Positions 44,487-56,200 of a stretch of DNA of 64,000 nucleotides are shown in pieces (within the stretch, counting starts at the first letter, position 1; each line of letters opens with the position of its first letter). Position numbers and translations under genes: made by a program. The stretch is from positions 51,048,830 to 51,112,829 of the forward strand of contig NC_092344.1 in assembly GCF_963676685.1 (NCBI RefSeq), given 5' to 3'. The notes below the pieces were generated by a model. It was not told where the DNA came from, did no database searches, and was given only the letters and a program-made list of their open reading frames with translations. The stretch comes from Mytilus edulis. Taxonomy: Eukaryota; Mollusca; Bivalvia; Mytilida; Mytilidae.

Positions 44487-47400
44487 TTACTGTGGCGGTG
44501 GTGCAGTCGGTTGTTCATTTGGCTTAGTTTGATAGGATGCTTCCTCGTACGATGGAGGATTATATGCTATATTAGAATAACCCGCCATAGGGGGTTGCTG
44601 TGTTGGCTGGCCGGTTGGGTATGTTGGTTGACCGGCTGGGTAAGTAGGATATGTGTACTGTGGCTGATATCCTGGCTGTTGTGGATAGTATGGAGCACTG
44701 TAGCCTTGTTGTTGAGCTGTAAATAAAATAATGAATATAAATACACACGATTTCAAAAAATGCTATCGAAAGTTTATTTATAATAAAGATCGACATGATT
44801 AAAAAGGCTTTTATTCTATGATAAAATTTTACGCGTTGCAAGTTTCTATTGTCGTTCGTTGTTCCCCTGTTCGTTGGTACTACGCGACCCAATGCCTCGC
44901 GTGTTGTATAAAATGCATTGCTTTGTCCATTAACGAAACTTATTTGGAGTGTCTACTTTACTCTCTACTCAAATGAACTGTTGCAACATTAAACTCCTTG
45001 TTGCGTTATAGGTTAAGTTAAACCAAGATTTACACCTTACATAGTGTCATTGGTTATAATCCAAATTGGTTTATTGTGAAGTTTATTTTCCTTCCTTGAT
45101 ATATTTTTGGATATATGTGAAAATATGTGGTAATCATGAAAATCTCAAAATAGTAAATAAAACTTGACATTTTACTTCTTTCAAGATTAATTGATATATT
45201 GGTTGATTTGTGGTTAACACCACTTTAGCACTTTTATGGTATTTCGATGGGGTCACCGTATTGGCGAAGGGAGCTGTAGAGAACCACCGACCTTAGGTAG
45301 GAAAAACTGACAACCCAAATCAATTGATATTTGCATCGAGTGCACCTGCCACGTGCCGGATTTGAACTTACATGTACATGTACAACCTCAGTCTTGACAG
45401 GCTTGTAATACAATAGTTCGAACACTTAGACCTATCGACCACCGAGGCCTCCATATTTCAAGTGATGCAAACAATTTTGCATTGTAGCCATGATTACAGG
45501 TACTAACTGAGGTAACTAAAGCTGTCACGATTTCATTGATCGAATCATTAAGGTATGATTTTTAATAATGTATTATGTGTTCCTTATTAAGTTCCTTACG
45601 TACGTCAGCATAAAACCTTGTTCCATGTTACCGTAATTAACGGGTTCTCTGGTTTTTGTCGAGAAAAAGCGAGACAAAGCGATCCAACATATATATTCTC
45701 TCATCGTCGGCTGTGCAACCATTTGAGATTCAGTCAAAAGTTCAAAGATTTTTTTTAAATCAATAAAATCTGTGTCGTACCTTTATAGAATATTTTGACA
45801 AAAGCTGATGAACTTGGAGTATTAAAAATGTAAATCAACTGTAATATATGATACTTGAAATATTTTGAAGTTTAAAAACATCACCAATAGGGCGATGATG
45901 TGTTCCCCTTTAAGATCCCTTAAAGCCGTGTTGCTTGTTTCGGGTTTAAAATAAATCAACAGCGTTAAACGCGTAGAAACCATGCAGATATGATTAAGCT
46001 TGTGAACTTCGTCAGCAGATTTATTTTGATAAGGATGTGCAACGAACACAAAAATGCTTCTATGTTTTATATATCGAGCATATTTCTGATAGTCTTTGTT
46101 TTGTATGTTGACCTTAAACAATTAGTGACCCCATAAATTAGTATCGGTTGTAATAGAGCCATCTGAGTGGACGTAACTTACACAGTTTTGCTTATTTGGA
46201 CAGGCCAATGAATTGCCATAGGTCTAAGTTGTTTTATCATGCATTCCATATCACTTAATATATAGTTAATATGGACATTTGATTTTGAATTTACATTGTG
46301 TCATAGATCAAAGTATTCGTTCAGTGTATGTTCCCTTGTTTTTGATAATATGTCTTTTGATTGAGTTGAGCCATCTTAATTGATATTTTAGTGTCTTTCT
46401 ACGTTGTGATGTTACACTATTAGTGTTTCAGGTAAGGGTGAAGGTTGGTACATATTAAAACGTTTAAACCCGCTGCATTTGTTTGCACCTGTTCTATGTC
46501 AGGAACTTGATGTTCAGTGGTTGTCATTTGTTGATGTGACTCATACGTGTTTCTCGTTTCTCGTTTTTTTTTTATAATATAGATTGGACCGTTGGTTTAA
46601 TTTCCTGTTTGAACGGTTTTACACTAGGCATTTTTATCGCGATTTATTATAGCTTGTAGTTCGGTGTGAACCAATGCTCCGTGTTGAAGACCGTAGTTTG
46701 ACCTATAATTGTTTACTTTTACAAATTGTGACTTGGACGGAGAGTTGTCCAATTGGCACTCATACCACATCTTCTTATATCTTTTTTTCAAATAAACTTA
46801 CATGCATTGGTAGTCACTGTAGACACTGATTGATTATTTACAATTGTTGATCCATTGTAAGCTGGACGTCTTTTACAGAATCTACATAACAAAACCATTA
46901 CCACAATACAAATAACGAAACTGATCCCTCCTCCAATAGCTGAACCAATTATTCGTGCGGTGCTCCTGTAATATTTTCACATTTCAAATTATTTTCACCA
47001 TTATCAATGTTGTACAAACGTTTATAATAGCTTACTTACGGAAATAAAGTTGATAATTCCAAGTTTAAAGTCGAAAATTTGAGAGAGAAAAAATAATGGC
47101 CCTAATACGCTTCCGTACTTTTCTGTTTGTATATTATAAAGAAATTGATTTTCAACATTTAAAATAAATCATTTATTTCAGCTCAGACGTCAATGCTTTG
47201 CTTCTGACATGATAATTCCATTTTTTTCTGAAATTCCTGTTGAGGAATTTAGAAATTATTAAGGAAAAAATAAGATTCCGATTGCAACATCCAAAACTGA
47301 CTTTAGAAGAATTAGACTCTTCGAAAATTTCCCTTGACAAGTTACAAGTTCATATGTGAGAAGACCAAGTTCGCTATGCGTAGGTCGACGATTTAGTTTA

Positions 47401-48057
47401 AATATAAATGCTAGTTTTGCCCCTTTGATTTTTCTGGGTTAAAAGGTTTCATATCGCAATACAAAAATGAAGCATTGATTTTCTTATCAATAAGTTACTT
47501 ACCAATGACTGCCATAGTTGTAGTGATAATAGCAGTAAGAACTAGTAGAGTAGTAATAGCATGTAGCCGTGCTCTGGATCACTACAAAACAACACAATTA
47601 ATTGCAAATGATATATATATATTTTTATCGCTATTTTGTGCATTTTTCCTTTGATCTTTTTTTGTGATAATTTACATATCATGCTACTCGCTTGAGATGG
47701 AAAATTATCGCTAGAAACTAAGCATGCACGTGGCGTTGCTAACGAAATTGACATGAAGTTGACATAAGTACAATAGCAATAAAAAGATTATCATTGTTCA
47801 TCTCAATTCGATTGCCTTTCTCGCTTTCGCCGTCCCGGCTCAAGCGAGAAAATCAATCTCGTTGAGATGATCACCGATGATCTATAAATATCACTATTTT
47901 GATCTATTTTGTGCATTTGTCCTTTATCTTTTTTGGGGTAAATTTTTCATATGCTACTCGCTTGAGATGGGAAATCATCGCTAGGAACTAAGGAGGCACG
48001 TGGCGTTGCTAATGAAATTGACATGAAGTTGACAACGTCGTCATAGGTATATATATA

Positions 48058-48088
<31 letters not shown>

Positions 48089-51000
48089 GCGATAAACAGA
48101 TTATCATTGATCATCTCAACTCGATTGCTTTTTTCGCGTTCGCCGTACCGGCTCAAGCGACTTGAAAAAATAAATCTCGTTGAGATGATCAACAATAATC
48201 TATAAATATATGATTTGTGTTATGACATTAGGATTAGAAACTAATATCAAATAATAAAATGGATACACCAGTCATTTTCTTATTTACAGTCGCCTCATAA
48301 TTGCGATAAGTGGCATTACAATTGAATTCAGTTGAATACTGGGCTTGTGATACCCTCGGGGAAATAAATCTCCACCAGCAGTGGCATCGACCGAGTGGTT
48401 GTAAATAAACTCATCATAGATACCAGGACCAAATTTAGTGTACGCCAGACGCACGTTTCGTCTACAAAGGACTCATCAGTGACGCTCGAATCCAAAAAAG
48501 TTAAAAAGGCCAAATATAGTACGAAGTTGAAGAGCAATGAGGACCAAAATTCCTAAAAGTTTTGCCAAATATAGCTAAGGTAATCAAGACAACGCTAGCC
48601 TATTAGACATCCTTCAGAACCGTAAAAAGCTGTGTATGATGTCTTAGAAAACTTATGGACAATTTTACCATACCATATTGTGACATTTCTTGAATTAGAA
48701 GATTTTTTTAAAAGGTGTTTGTGTACTTAACTACTGAAAGAAGTGCATTACAAGGCCTTTAACATGTCAATTATATTTTTGATTTTCCCACTGTACACTT
48801 ACAACTAAACTACACAGGAAACATTTAATGCGTCTGACTTCTTTGACAGCTGGATCAGATTTTAGAATTCTAATAAGTAATAGAGAAAAACCTGATCAAC
48901 AAGTCTATGAAACATTAGTATAGTTATACCTTAGAACTGATTCTGACAGTTCTACCCTACAACAGATTCTGTCAGTTCTGCGCTAGGACAGAATCTGACA
49001 TTTCTGATCCGGGAATAGTATATCCAACATAAATATATATATAACTCGTCTAAACATCAACCCAACAATGTTAGATCTGTAAAATTGCTTTCTCAAATTT
49101 TTGTTCTACCCTCGCCGGGATTCGAACCTATGCTACTGAGATATCGTGACACCAAATCGCCTGCATTGTAGCCGTCCCGTTTGACCACACGACCACCTGG
49201 GCTTCACAAAAATAAAGCTTTCGGTGGCCGTGTGTTACCTTTCCTCGTCAGTTTTAATCTAGCGTCGTACTACAGTACATGATATATAAGGCATGGAGAT
49301 ATATATTATATATATATATATATACAACTTGTCTAAACATCAACCCAACAATGTTTGATCTGTAAATTTGCTTTCGCAAATTTTTGGTTCTTCCCTCGCC
49401 GGGATTCGAACCCATGCTACTGTGATATCGTGACACCAAATCGCCTGCACTGCAGCCGTCCCGCTAGACCACACGACCACCTGGGCTCTTAAAAAAAAAG
49501 AGCTTTCGCTGGCCGTGTGTTACCTTTCCTCGTCAGTTTTAATCTAGTGTCGTACTACAGTACATGATATATAAGGCATGAAGATGTTATTGTTACAGAT
49601 CAGCTCAATTATCTATAGTAAAGGATCCTACAAATTAATGTAATATACAGTCACAGAAAATAATTATATTTATAAGTACGTCTGAGTCAGTGACAATATA
49701 TATATATATAAGTTCCTGTTCTCCCCTAGAACATATTCTGATATTTCTACCCTAGAACTGATTCTGACAGTTCTATCCTATTCTAACATATTCTGACAGC
49801 TCTACCGTAGAAAAGATTCAAACAATCAATTGTGCCACAGGACACAATTAGGACAGTGTTATTTTAAACTCTAGCCCATCAAAAGTTTTACCCTCGAACA
49901 GAGTCTGACCATTCTTGGTTAACTACACAACTATAGCTGAGATCACATAAACATGTTTAATTAACCCCGCCGCATTTTTGCGCCTTTCCAAGTCAGGAGC
50001 CTCTGGCCTTTGTTAGTCTTGTATTATTTTTAATTTAGTTTCGTGTACATATAATTTGGAGTTTAGTATTGCGTTCATCATCACTGAACTAGTATATATA
50101 TATATATTTGTTCTATGGTCGGATTGTTGTCTCTTGGACACCTTCCCCATTTCCATTCTCAATTTTACAACTATTATATGACAAATTATTCAGACAGTTC
50201 TGTAGAAGGATTCGAACCTAGTATCCCAACAATATAGTGAACAACTATTACACAGATCGGAGCCTTCAATAGTATAATACTTATATATTAATTTGAATTC
50301 ATATATATGTTGTAAAGCGCATAGGGTAGTTTTAATATTATATAATGTGCTGTTATAAATACTGTATAATGATAACAGTAATGAATAATGGAAAGAAAGA
50401 GTGTGAATTACACGATGTACATTAAGTTTAACAAATCGATATCATTTTTAAATATACCTTTATGATAAAAAAAAAAACTGACACCAAAAGATATGGGGTA
50501 TCTATCCAAGACAGAACATCAGTACATGCATACAAAAACACACACACATGATTTTTTTCCTTATTGACATACTCAGTTTTTTTCAGAATCTACTTCCATT
50601 TTGGTGACATATTATTTGAATAAACTTTGAGTGAAACGACGGGTATTGTATTTCCCAGCAAGAAGTCCCAGAGCGATCGGACCAAGACAAAGTATAAATT
50701 CTCTTCGGGATTTAGCTCCCTTTGCGTATTTCGGATCAGGATGCTCAGTGTTGTCTGTGACATAATATTTTGACTATTTCAAGGTGTGGTGAATCACACT
50801 CTATAAATTATAAAATGAAAATAATCAGAAAGTTAACAAGGACGATCACGTTAACGATATAGGAAAGGACAAAATCAGAAAATTTAAAATCAATGAACCT
50901 GTTGACAAGGATAAACAAGTTAACGGTACAGGAAAGTAATCTTCAATTGATATACATGTAAACAGAAAAATAGTGTTGACAAGGATGAACAAGTTAACGG

Positions 51001-51419
51001 TACAGGAAAGTAATCTTCAATTGATATACATGTAAACAGAAAAATAGTGTTGACAAGGGCGATAACCGAAAGTATCACCTATAATGATATAATCGATCCT
51101 GGTTTTCAACCGACGTTAGTCGTCTTTATATGAGAGTCAAAACCGACTAAAATTTTGTATTATATATAAATAGAAAGATATTAAAAGGACACTGTTTATC
51201 ATGTCATGTATATTTTTTTCAAATTGTACATATAATAATAGTTCAGTAATTATCTGCATAAATATTCTTTTGTAACACAGTTGGTCAACTAATCCATAAC
51301 TTTTAATCGATATCATTTCATTTGTATTGACATGTGACTTCCTTCATGAATTATATAAAACTCTACCTACCAGAAGCAAGAAAAGTAAATAAAAACAAAT
51401 ACAACTGTCGTCCTTCCAT
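44487..51419 (-). CDS. CYYR1/Shisa-like type-I membrane protein, paralogue 1 (four exons)
   Basis: Exons in coding order: 51419-51371, 47581-47503, 46965-46802, 44716-44487; 173 residues. Exon 1 is a signal peptide (MEGRQLYLFLFTFLASG). Exon 2 is a short ectodomain rich in Tyr with two Cys (TCYYYSTSSYCYYHYNYG). Exon 3 has the membrane segment (GGGISFVICIVVMVLLC) followed by the basic stop-transfer RFCKRR and NNQSVSTVTT. Exon 4 is the cytoplasmic tail with PQQPGYQPQ, two TYPxGQP repeats and NPPSYEE, a PPxY motif bound by WW domains in known proteins. Size and order resemble CYYR1, Shisa and VOPP1-type adaptors, which link PPxY tails to trafficking; the exact family is inferred. It is tandem with the paralogue at 53252-58876, with the same four-exon phases. 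Introns contain SINEs and other repeats. Confidence 0.82.
45185..45470 (-). mobile_element. tRNA-derived SINE, full-length-looking
   Basis: The minus strand starts GGAGGCCTCGGTGGTCGATA (A-box region) and has the B box GTTCAAATCC about 90 bp on. A body with AAGGTCGGTGGTTCTCTACA and a 3' GTGGTGTTAACCACAAATCA follow. In the last intron of CYYR-like 1, same strand. Confidence 0.65.
45645..45730 (-). repeat. 3'-end fragment of pearl-like family 4, reverse
   Basis: The minus strand reads GGATCGCTTTGTCTCGCTTT then TTCTCGACAAAAAC, matching the 3' end of the element at 28478-29362. Confidence 0.55.
46425..46790 (+). repeat. Dispersed repeat family D, uninterrupted copy
   Basis: From GTTTCAGGTAAGGGTGAAGG through TATGTCAGGAACTTGATGTT, ATATAGATTGGACCGTTGGT, GTGTTGAAGACCGTAG and CACATCTTCTTATATC. 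It provides the empty-site reference for the transposon insertion at 27876. Confidence 0.75.
47610..48215. repeat. Tandem duplication of a foldback unit, about 300 bp each
   Basis: Two units carry TGCTACTCGCTTGAGATGGR, GGCACGTGGCGTTGCTAA-like sequence, GATCATCTCAACTCGATTGC-type and inverse AATCTCGTTGAGATGATCA segments. The paired CATCTCAA/TTGAGATG arms make each unit a potential hairpin. The second unit contains an A-rich run (48058-48088). Confidence 0.7.
48330..48600 (-). repeat. Family A repeat, well preserved, reverse
   Basis: CTGGGCTTGTGATACCCTCG, CACCAGCAGTGGCATCGACC, CCAGACGCACGTTTCGTCTA, GACTCATCAGTGACGCTCGA and TTGCCAAATATAGCTAAGG appear in order. Confidence 0.75.
49045..49583 (-). 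mobile_element. tRNA-derived SINE, tandem dimer
   Basis: Two copies 284 bp apart. On the minus strand each has GCCCAGGTGGTCGTGTGGTC (A box) and GGTTCGAATCCCGGCGAGG (B box), then TTGTTGGGTTGATGTTTAGA at the 3' side. B-box complements lie at about 49117-49127 and 49401-49411. No tRNA with a proper anticodon arm is formed, so these are SINEs. In intron 1 of CYYR-like 1. Confidence 0.7.
49930..50172 (+). repeat. Family B retroelement tail, partly deleted
   Basis: ATAAACATGTTTAATTAACC, CCCGCCGCATTTTTGCGCC, AGTCAGGAGCCTCTGGCC and the terminus CCATTTCCATTCTCAATTTT. The section between about 50110 and 50120 is deleted relative to the other copies. Confidence 0.65.
50825..51062. repeat. Tandem repeat, 74-bp unit
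   Basis: GTTGACAAGG starts at 50901, 50975 and 51049, an exact 74-bp period, with a more diverged unit upstream near 50833. Confidence 0.8.
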
Positions 51420-51427
51420 TTTGAAAC

Positions 51428-51520
51428 TTCTTGGTAATTGTACTATTTCACGGATGTTTGATTTTAAAAGGCCCACTGATCAATAGTAGAAATTCAAATA
51501 CCTGAGTTCTATAAATAACC
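51428..51520 (-). promoter_or_regulatory. Proximal promoter/5' UTR of CYYR-like 1
   Basis: The minus strand carries GGGTTATTTATAGAACTCAG (TATA-like), CTATTGATCA, GCCTTTTAAAATCA and CCGTGAAATAG in the same order as upstream of the paralogue. Conservation between the copies is the basis for the call. Confidence 0.5.
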
Positions 51521-53251
51521 CTTAAGGTACATAAGTATATTTATAATTTGTAAACTGTAAAGGTATACATTCAAAACTTTATATAAGTCCACTCGATGTT
51601 TTATATTAAGTAAGACCACAAATAAAGGATCGCCGGTGTAACGTACCTCATGTATAACATTTTATTTTTCAAAATGGGATTATTTTTTCTTTATTTCCCT
51701 CTTTTGGGCTAAAGAATAAAAAAAGGTCCCAAAAAGTGAAAACATCTCGAGTCTGTGTTTTTTTCTTCTTTAATTTTGAAACTTCTTCACCAAACGATGT
51801 GTACTCAAATGTTATCTTCATAAAACATAACAAACTAGTACATGTAGTATATCTAAAGATTTACGACTTTTTCTGTGGGCTTGTGAGAAACCGGATTAAG
51901 AATATGACTCGCATGCACATGACCTCATGTGACAATATCAAGACAAGAAGGAGGCGTGGTACGGTACGATTGACAATAACCGCGAAAGACAAGGATCCTG
52001 TTACGCGTTTTACATGTTTTATATGACGATGTTCACCGATTACGGATTAAAAAAGATGGACGAATTGTTGTGATTTTTTCTTTTTTCAGAAAATGTAACT
52101 GAGATAATCCTATATATGTATAAACTGTTCCAATAACATTTTGGCAAGAGGGTTACTGCAAATTTACAAAGTACAAATATATATATACATTATGATTATT
52201 GATTTATTGTTGGTTGCTTAACGAAACATTATGAAAATCAATTTATATATGGGCCTATATACGTCGATAAAAAAACCACACATGACTATAAAATGAAAAA
52301 CTTTATTTTTAAAAATTGTATCAATGAATATAAACAGCAAAGCATTATAAAACTTTATAAAAGCAATTTAGATGTAAGCATTAAAAATAAACGACTTTTT
52401 GACTATAAGTGACGTCAAAAAAGTAAACTTATTTTTGAAATAAAAAATACTGTGTTTGATACATTTTTTTAAAAAGTTGATTGTCAATAAATGCAGGAAG
52501 GATAACTTGAGTGCTAAATTTTGAAAAGCACAATAACATATGTATCGCGTATCGTAAATGTACATGAGTGTAAGTACCATGTGTATATTGCAGTTCTGTT
52601 TTTCCCCCGGGTTTGACTTAACGTTTGGTCATTTTCGGTATTATGACTGCAACAAGAATATAAAGTCCAACTATCCCATCGAATCACCGACAGTCAATTT
52701 GTAGAAATTAGTGTGTTTTCTTCTCAAATTTCACATTTGACTGATAGATATTTAAGATAATATTAAATTTGTTGTTGTATAATTCTTGCCAGACGACAAT
52801 TATAATCAAAGACGTAATATGATCAGAAAATAGTGTTGTTCTTCATACGAACATAGTATATTATTATCTCATTACTTTCTTCTCTGTTATTGTGAATTGC
52901 GGTATAATTTGCATTTTCAAAGTTCTTATATTTTACAGTTTAAATATTAATATATTGAAATCCACACCCCCGTATGTGCAATTCTTGGATGATTAAAAGC
53001 ATTTGTTTTATATGTATTGAGACATACACAATAAGAAAGTGAATATGAAAAAAAACTTTAAAAAAATACGCAGAGTCAAATTTTCATGTTATTTATTAAT
53101 TTTTCTGATAAGCGGTATATGTATTGGTTAATCGAATGACCATATTCACAATGCTGCCTTTACTTTTGTGAATGAAGTAACTTGGTTAGATTCGTTATGT
53201 TATAAGTCATCCGTTTATATAATCAATTTGTTGTACAATGTCCTTGCGAAT
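51521..53251. other. Intergenic spacer between the CYYR-like paralogues
   Basis: AT-rich; ORFs at 51736-52026 (plus) and 52580-52368 (minus) show no recognisable domain. No clear repeat family. Confidence 0.4.
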
Positions 53252-56200
53252 TTACTGCATGGGTGCAGTCGGTTGTTCATTTGGCTTAGTTTGATAGGCT
53301 GCTTGTTCGTACGATGGAGGACTGAAAGCAGTGTTAGAATATCCCACCATAGGGGTTTGCTGTGGTGGCTGACTGGTTGGATAAGTTGGCTGACCGGTTG
53401 GGTAAGTTGGTTGACCGGCTGGGTAAGTTGTCTGACCGGCTGGGTAAGTAGGATATGTGTACTGGGGCTGATATCCCGGCTGTTGTGGATAGTATGGAGC
53501 ACTGAAGCCTTGTTGTTGTTGTTGTTGTTGTTGAGCTGTAAATCATGCAAGAAAACAATACACTGAATTTTAAAATACTATTGAAAGTGCATTATGTGAT
53601 TAAAAATCGGCATAACTCAATTGTACTTTAAGCATTCTGTTTCTATTTTCGCGTATTTTATATTAGCTGGTGTTCTCATTAATTGTACGTTTTCAGTTTA
53701 CATTTAAGTATAGCCTTTTGGTTATCCTTTGGGTGCCATTTGAGTTTAAATAATTACTTATATATTTATTTTACCAATGACATATCAAGTTATAACTTGT
53801 AATATTAGAATGTTCCTTGGACCATTCAATCTGTTATCATTTGAACATGTATTTAAAAAATTTAATCAAGTTTAACTGGAATGCATTTGCGTATTGACGT
53901 TTACTCTATATTCCATTATTTTTTTTTTTGTAGCCCATATTTGTCTCAGTCCGACCGATTTTTTCTTGATACCGTAGCATCGTAGAATACAAGTCATTTG
54001 ATCTTAATCTGATGTCACATGGTTAACATACTTGATCAAATGCATGTAGCTGCACCCGAATTTGTTAAGAGGATTTCATCATAAATACTACATTATCAAG
54101 GCTAAATGTGTGTTGTCGTTTAATGAAAGGATACTTATCACTTATTAGTTAATATTTTTGACTTGGATGGAGAGTTGTCTGATTGGCACTCATACCACAT
54201 CTTCTTATATCTATTTTCAGATAACTTGACTTACATGTAGTCACTGTAGACACTGATTGATTATTTACAATTGTTGACCCCGCATAAGCTTGACGTCTAT
54301 TACAGTATCTACAGAAGCAAACTATGACCACAATACACACTATTAGGCTGATCCCTCCTCCGGCCGCTGAACCAATTATTCGTGTGGAGCTCCTGCAATA
54401 TTGTTTTCATTTATTTCATGTTCCTCCTGTTTTTAACTTGTTATTTTAAAAGAAATAGGGTTCATCCCCCTCATTTTATTTTACTCGAAAATAGGCAAAT
54501 CTGAAAGCTCTCCAAACCTACTTGGATTTAGATTACACTTGCAACATTTTTTAACGGTTTTGAATATAACTATGAAGTACAAACCTTTTTAAGCGCAAAA
54601 AGAGCTGTTGAACTCATTTTGATAATAATTGTATGCAAATTTTATATTTTTTGACTGAACTTATGATCACATTGGTACTGAGAACAATACCGCCTAATGA
54701 AGAAGTATCACCTAATATTCGCCAAGACAAAATAAACACCTGAGAATAATTCCATACACCAATTTTAGTTGACTAATCACCTAAAGTAACTGAATCACTA
54801 ATACTAAAAGAGACATGTACAACTTACTATAATTTTATATCCGAACTTTAATTGCAATTTGCTTATAATTTCTGAGAAAAACAAACTTAATTACGAAAAT
54901 TTTACGTTCACCAATGAACCACCAAGATGAGGTCAAATTCGGATGAACCCTACAGACAAACATGTGCATCTGCCAATCAGTTCATTCCTTAACTATAGTT
55001 GACCTAGTTCTATTGCATATAGTATTCATATAATGTCTTTTATTCAAGACATGAATTATTTAGGCCTTCTTTTTTTAAATATAGTTAAACTTATAGAAGG
55101 AGAGTCCAAGCATATCCAAAAACTTATTTGTCACAAATAAATAGAAATTAAAGATACTAGATTATACTTCATCAGCATTTTCTTTAATTAATCAGAAATT
55201 TCCATTAAGTCTAGTTCAACTCGCCAACAAAGAAAACTACTACAGTAGTATATTTTTTTTCCACTTGCATGGTAACTAAATAGTTATCAAACGTACCTGG
55301 ATTATAATTTAGTACGCCAGACGCACGTTTCGTCTACATAAGACTCATCAGTGACGCTCATATCAAAATAGTTATAAAGCCAAACAATACAAAGTTGAAG
55401 AGCATAGAGGATCCAAAATTCCAAAAAGTTGTAAAAACACTCAAAACATTTTTCATGAAATTCATATTAGCCCTTACGATATGATAATCTAGCGTTTTAT
55501 TTTACCAACTTAGAGAGGATAGCAAGCACTCAATTCCATTCCTATAATGTGGTCTATGTTTAAAATAAATACGAGGTAGTTCCGCCTAATATATACTTCG
55601 TCAAGTTTAGAATAGGGATTAAAAGTTGAAAAAAAAACAACATAAAAATAAATCTTAGTTTTTAAAGTAACTTACCAGTATGTGGAATAGTAATAGTAGT
55701 AGTAGCTACTATACCTAACGCAGTAACGTCCAAAAGTATCGTAACGGTAACACAAAGCTTTGCACTGTATCACTGAAAAAGAAGCATATTCACAGAACTT
55801 CAAGAATATTTTAAAGGTAAAATCGACAGATTTAGGGAGAGGAGATAGCGAGCACTCCAACCTAAAATCAACAAAATAAGCAAAAGTTTTTTTTCTTCTT
55901 CCTATTATTTATTTTTAAATGATCTCGCTACGCTCTATTGCAAAAATATCGTTTGAATATATATTTAATAAAATTGAGAATGGAAATGGGGAATGTGTCA
56001 AAGAGACAACAACCCGACCATAGAAAAAACAACAGCAGAAGGTCACTAACAGGTCTTCAATGTAGCGAGACATTCCCGCACCTGGAGGTGTCCTTCAGCT
56101 GGCCCCTAAACAAATATATACTAGTTCAGTGATAATGAACGCCATACTAATTTCCGAATTGTACACAAGAAACTAAAATTAAAAAAATACAAGACTAACA

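Noticed and set aside
44475-44892. Trp-rich plus-strand ORF and a second minus-strand frame
   Set aside because: Shadows of exon 4 of CYYR-like 1, which has the meaningful frame with PPSYEE. The same holds for 53168-53566.
49100-49500. Possible tRNA genes with B boxes
   Set aside because: No complete cloverleaf with an anticodon arm was found, and the sequence is a repeated SINE with a 284-bp period.
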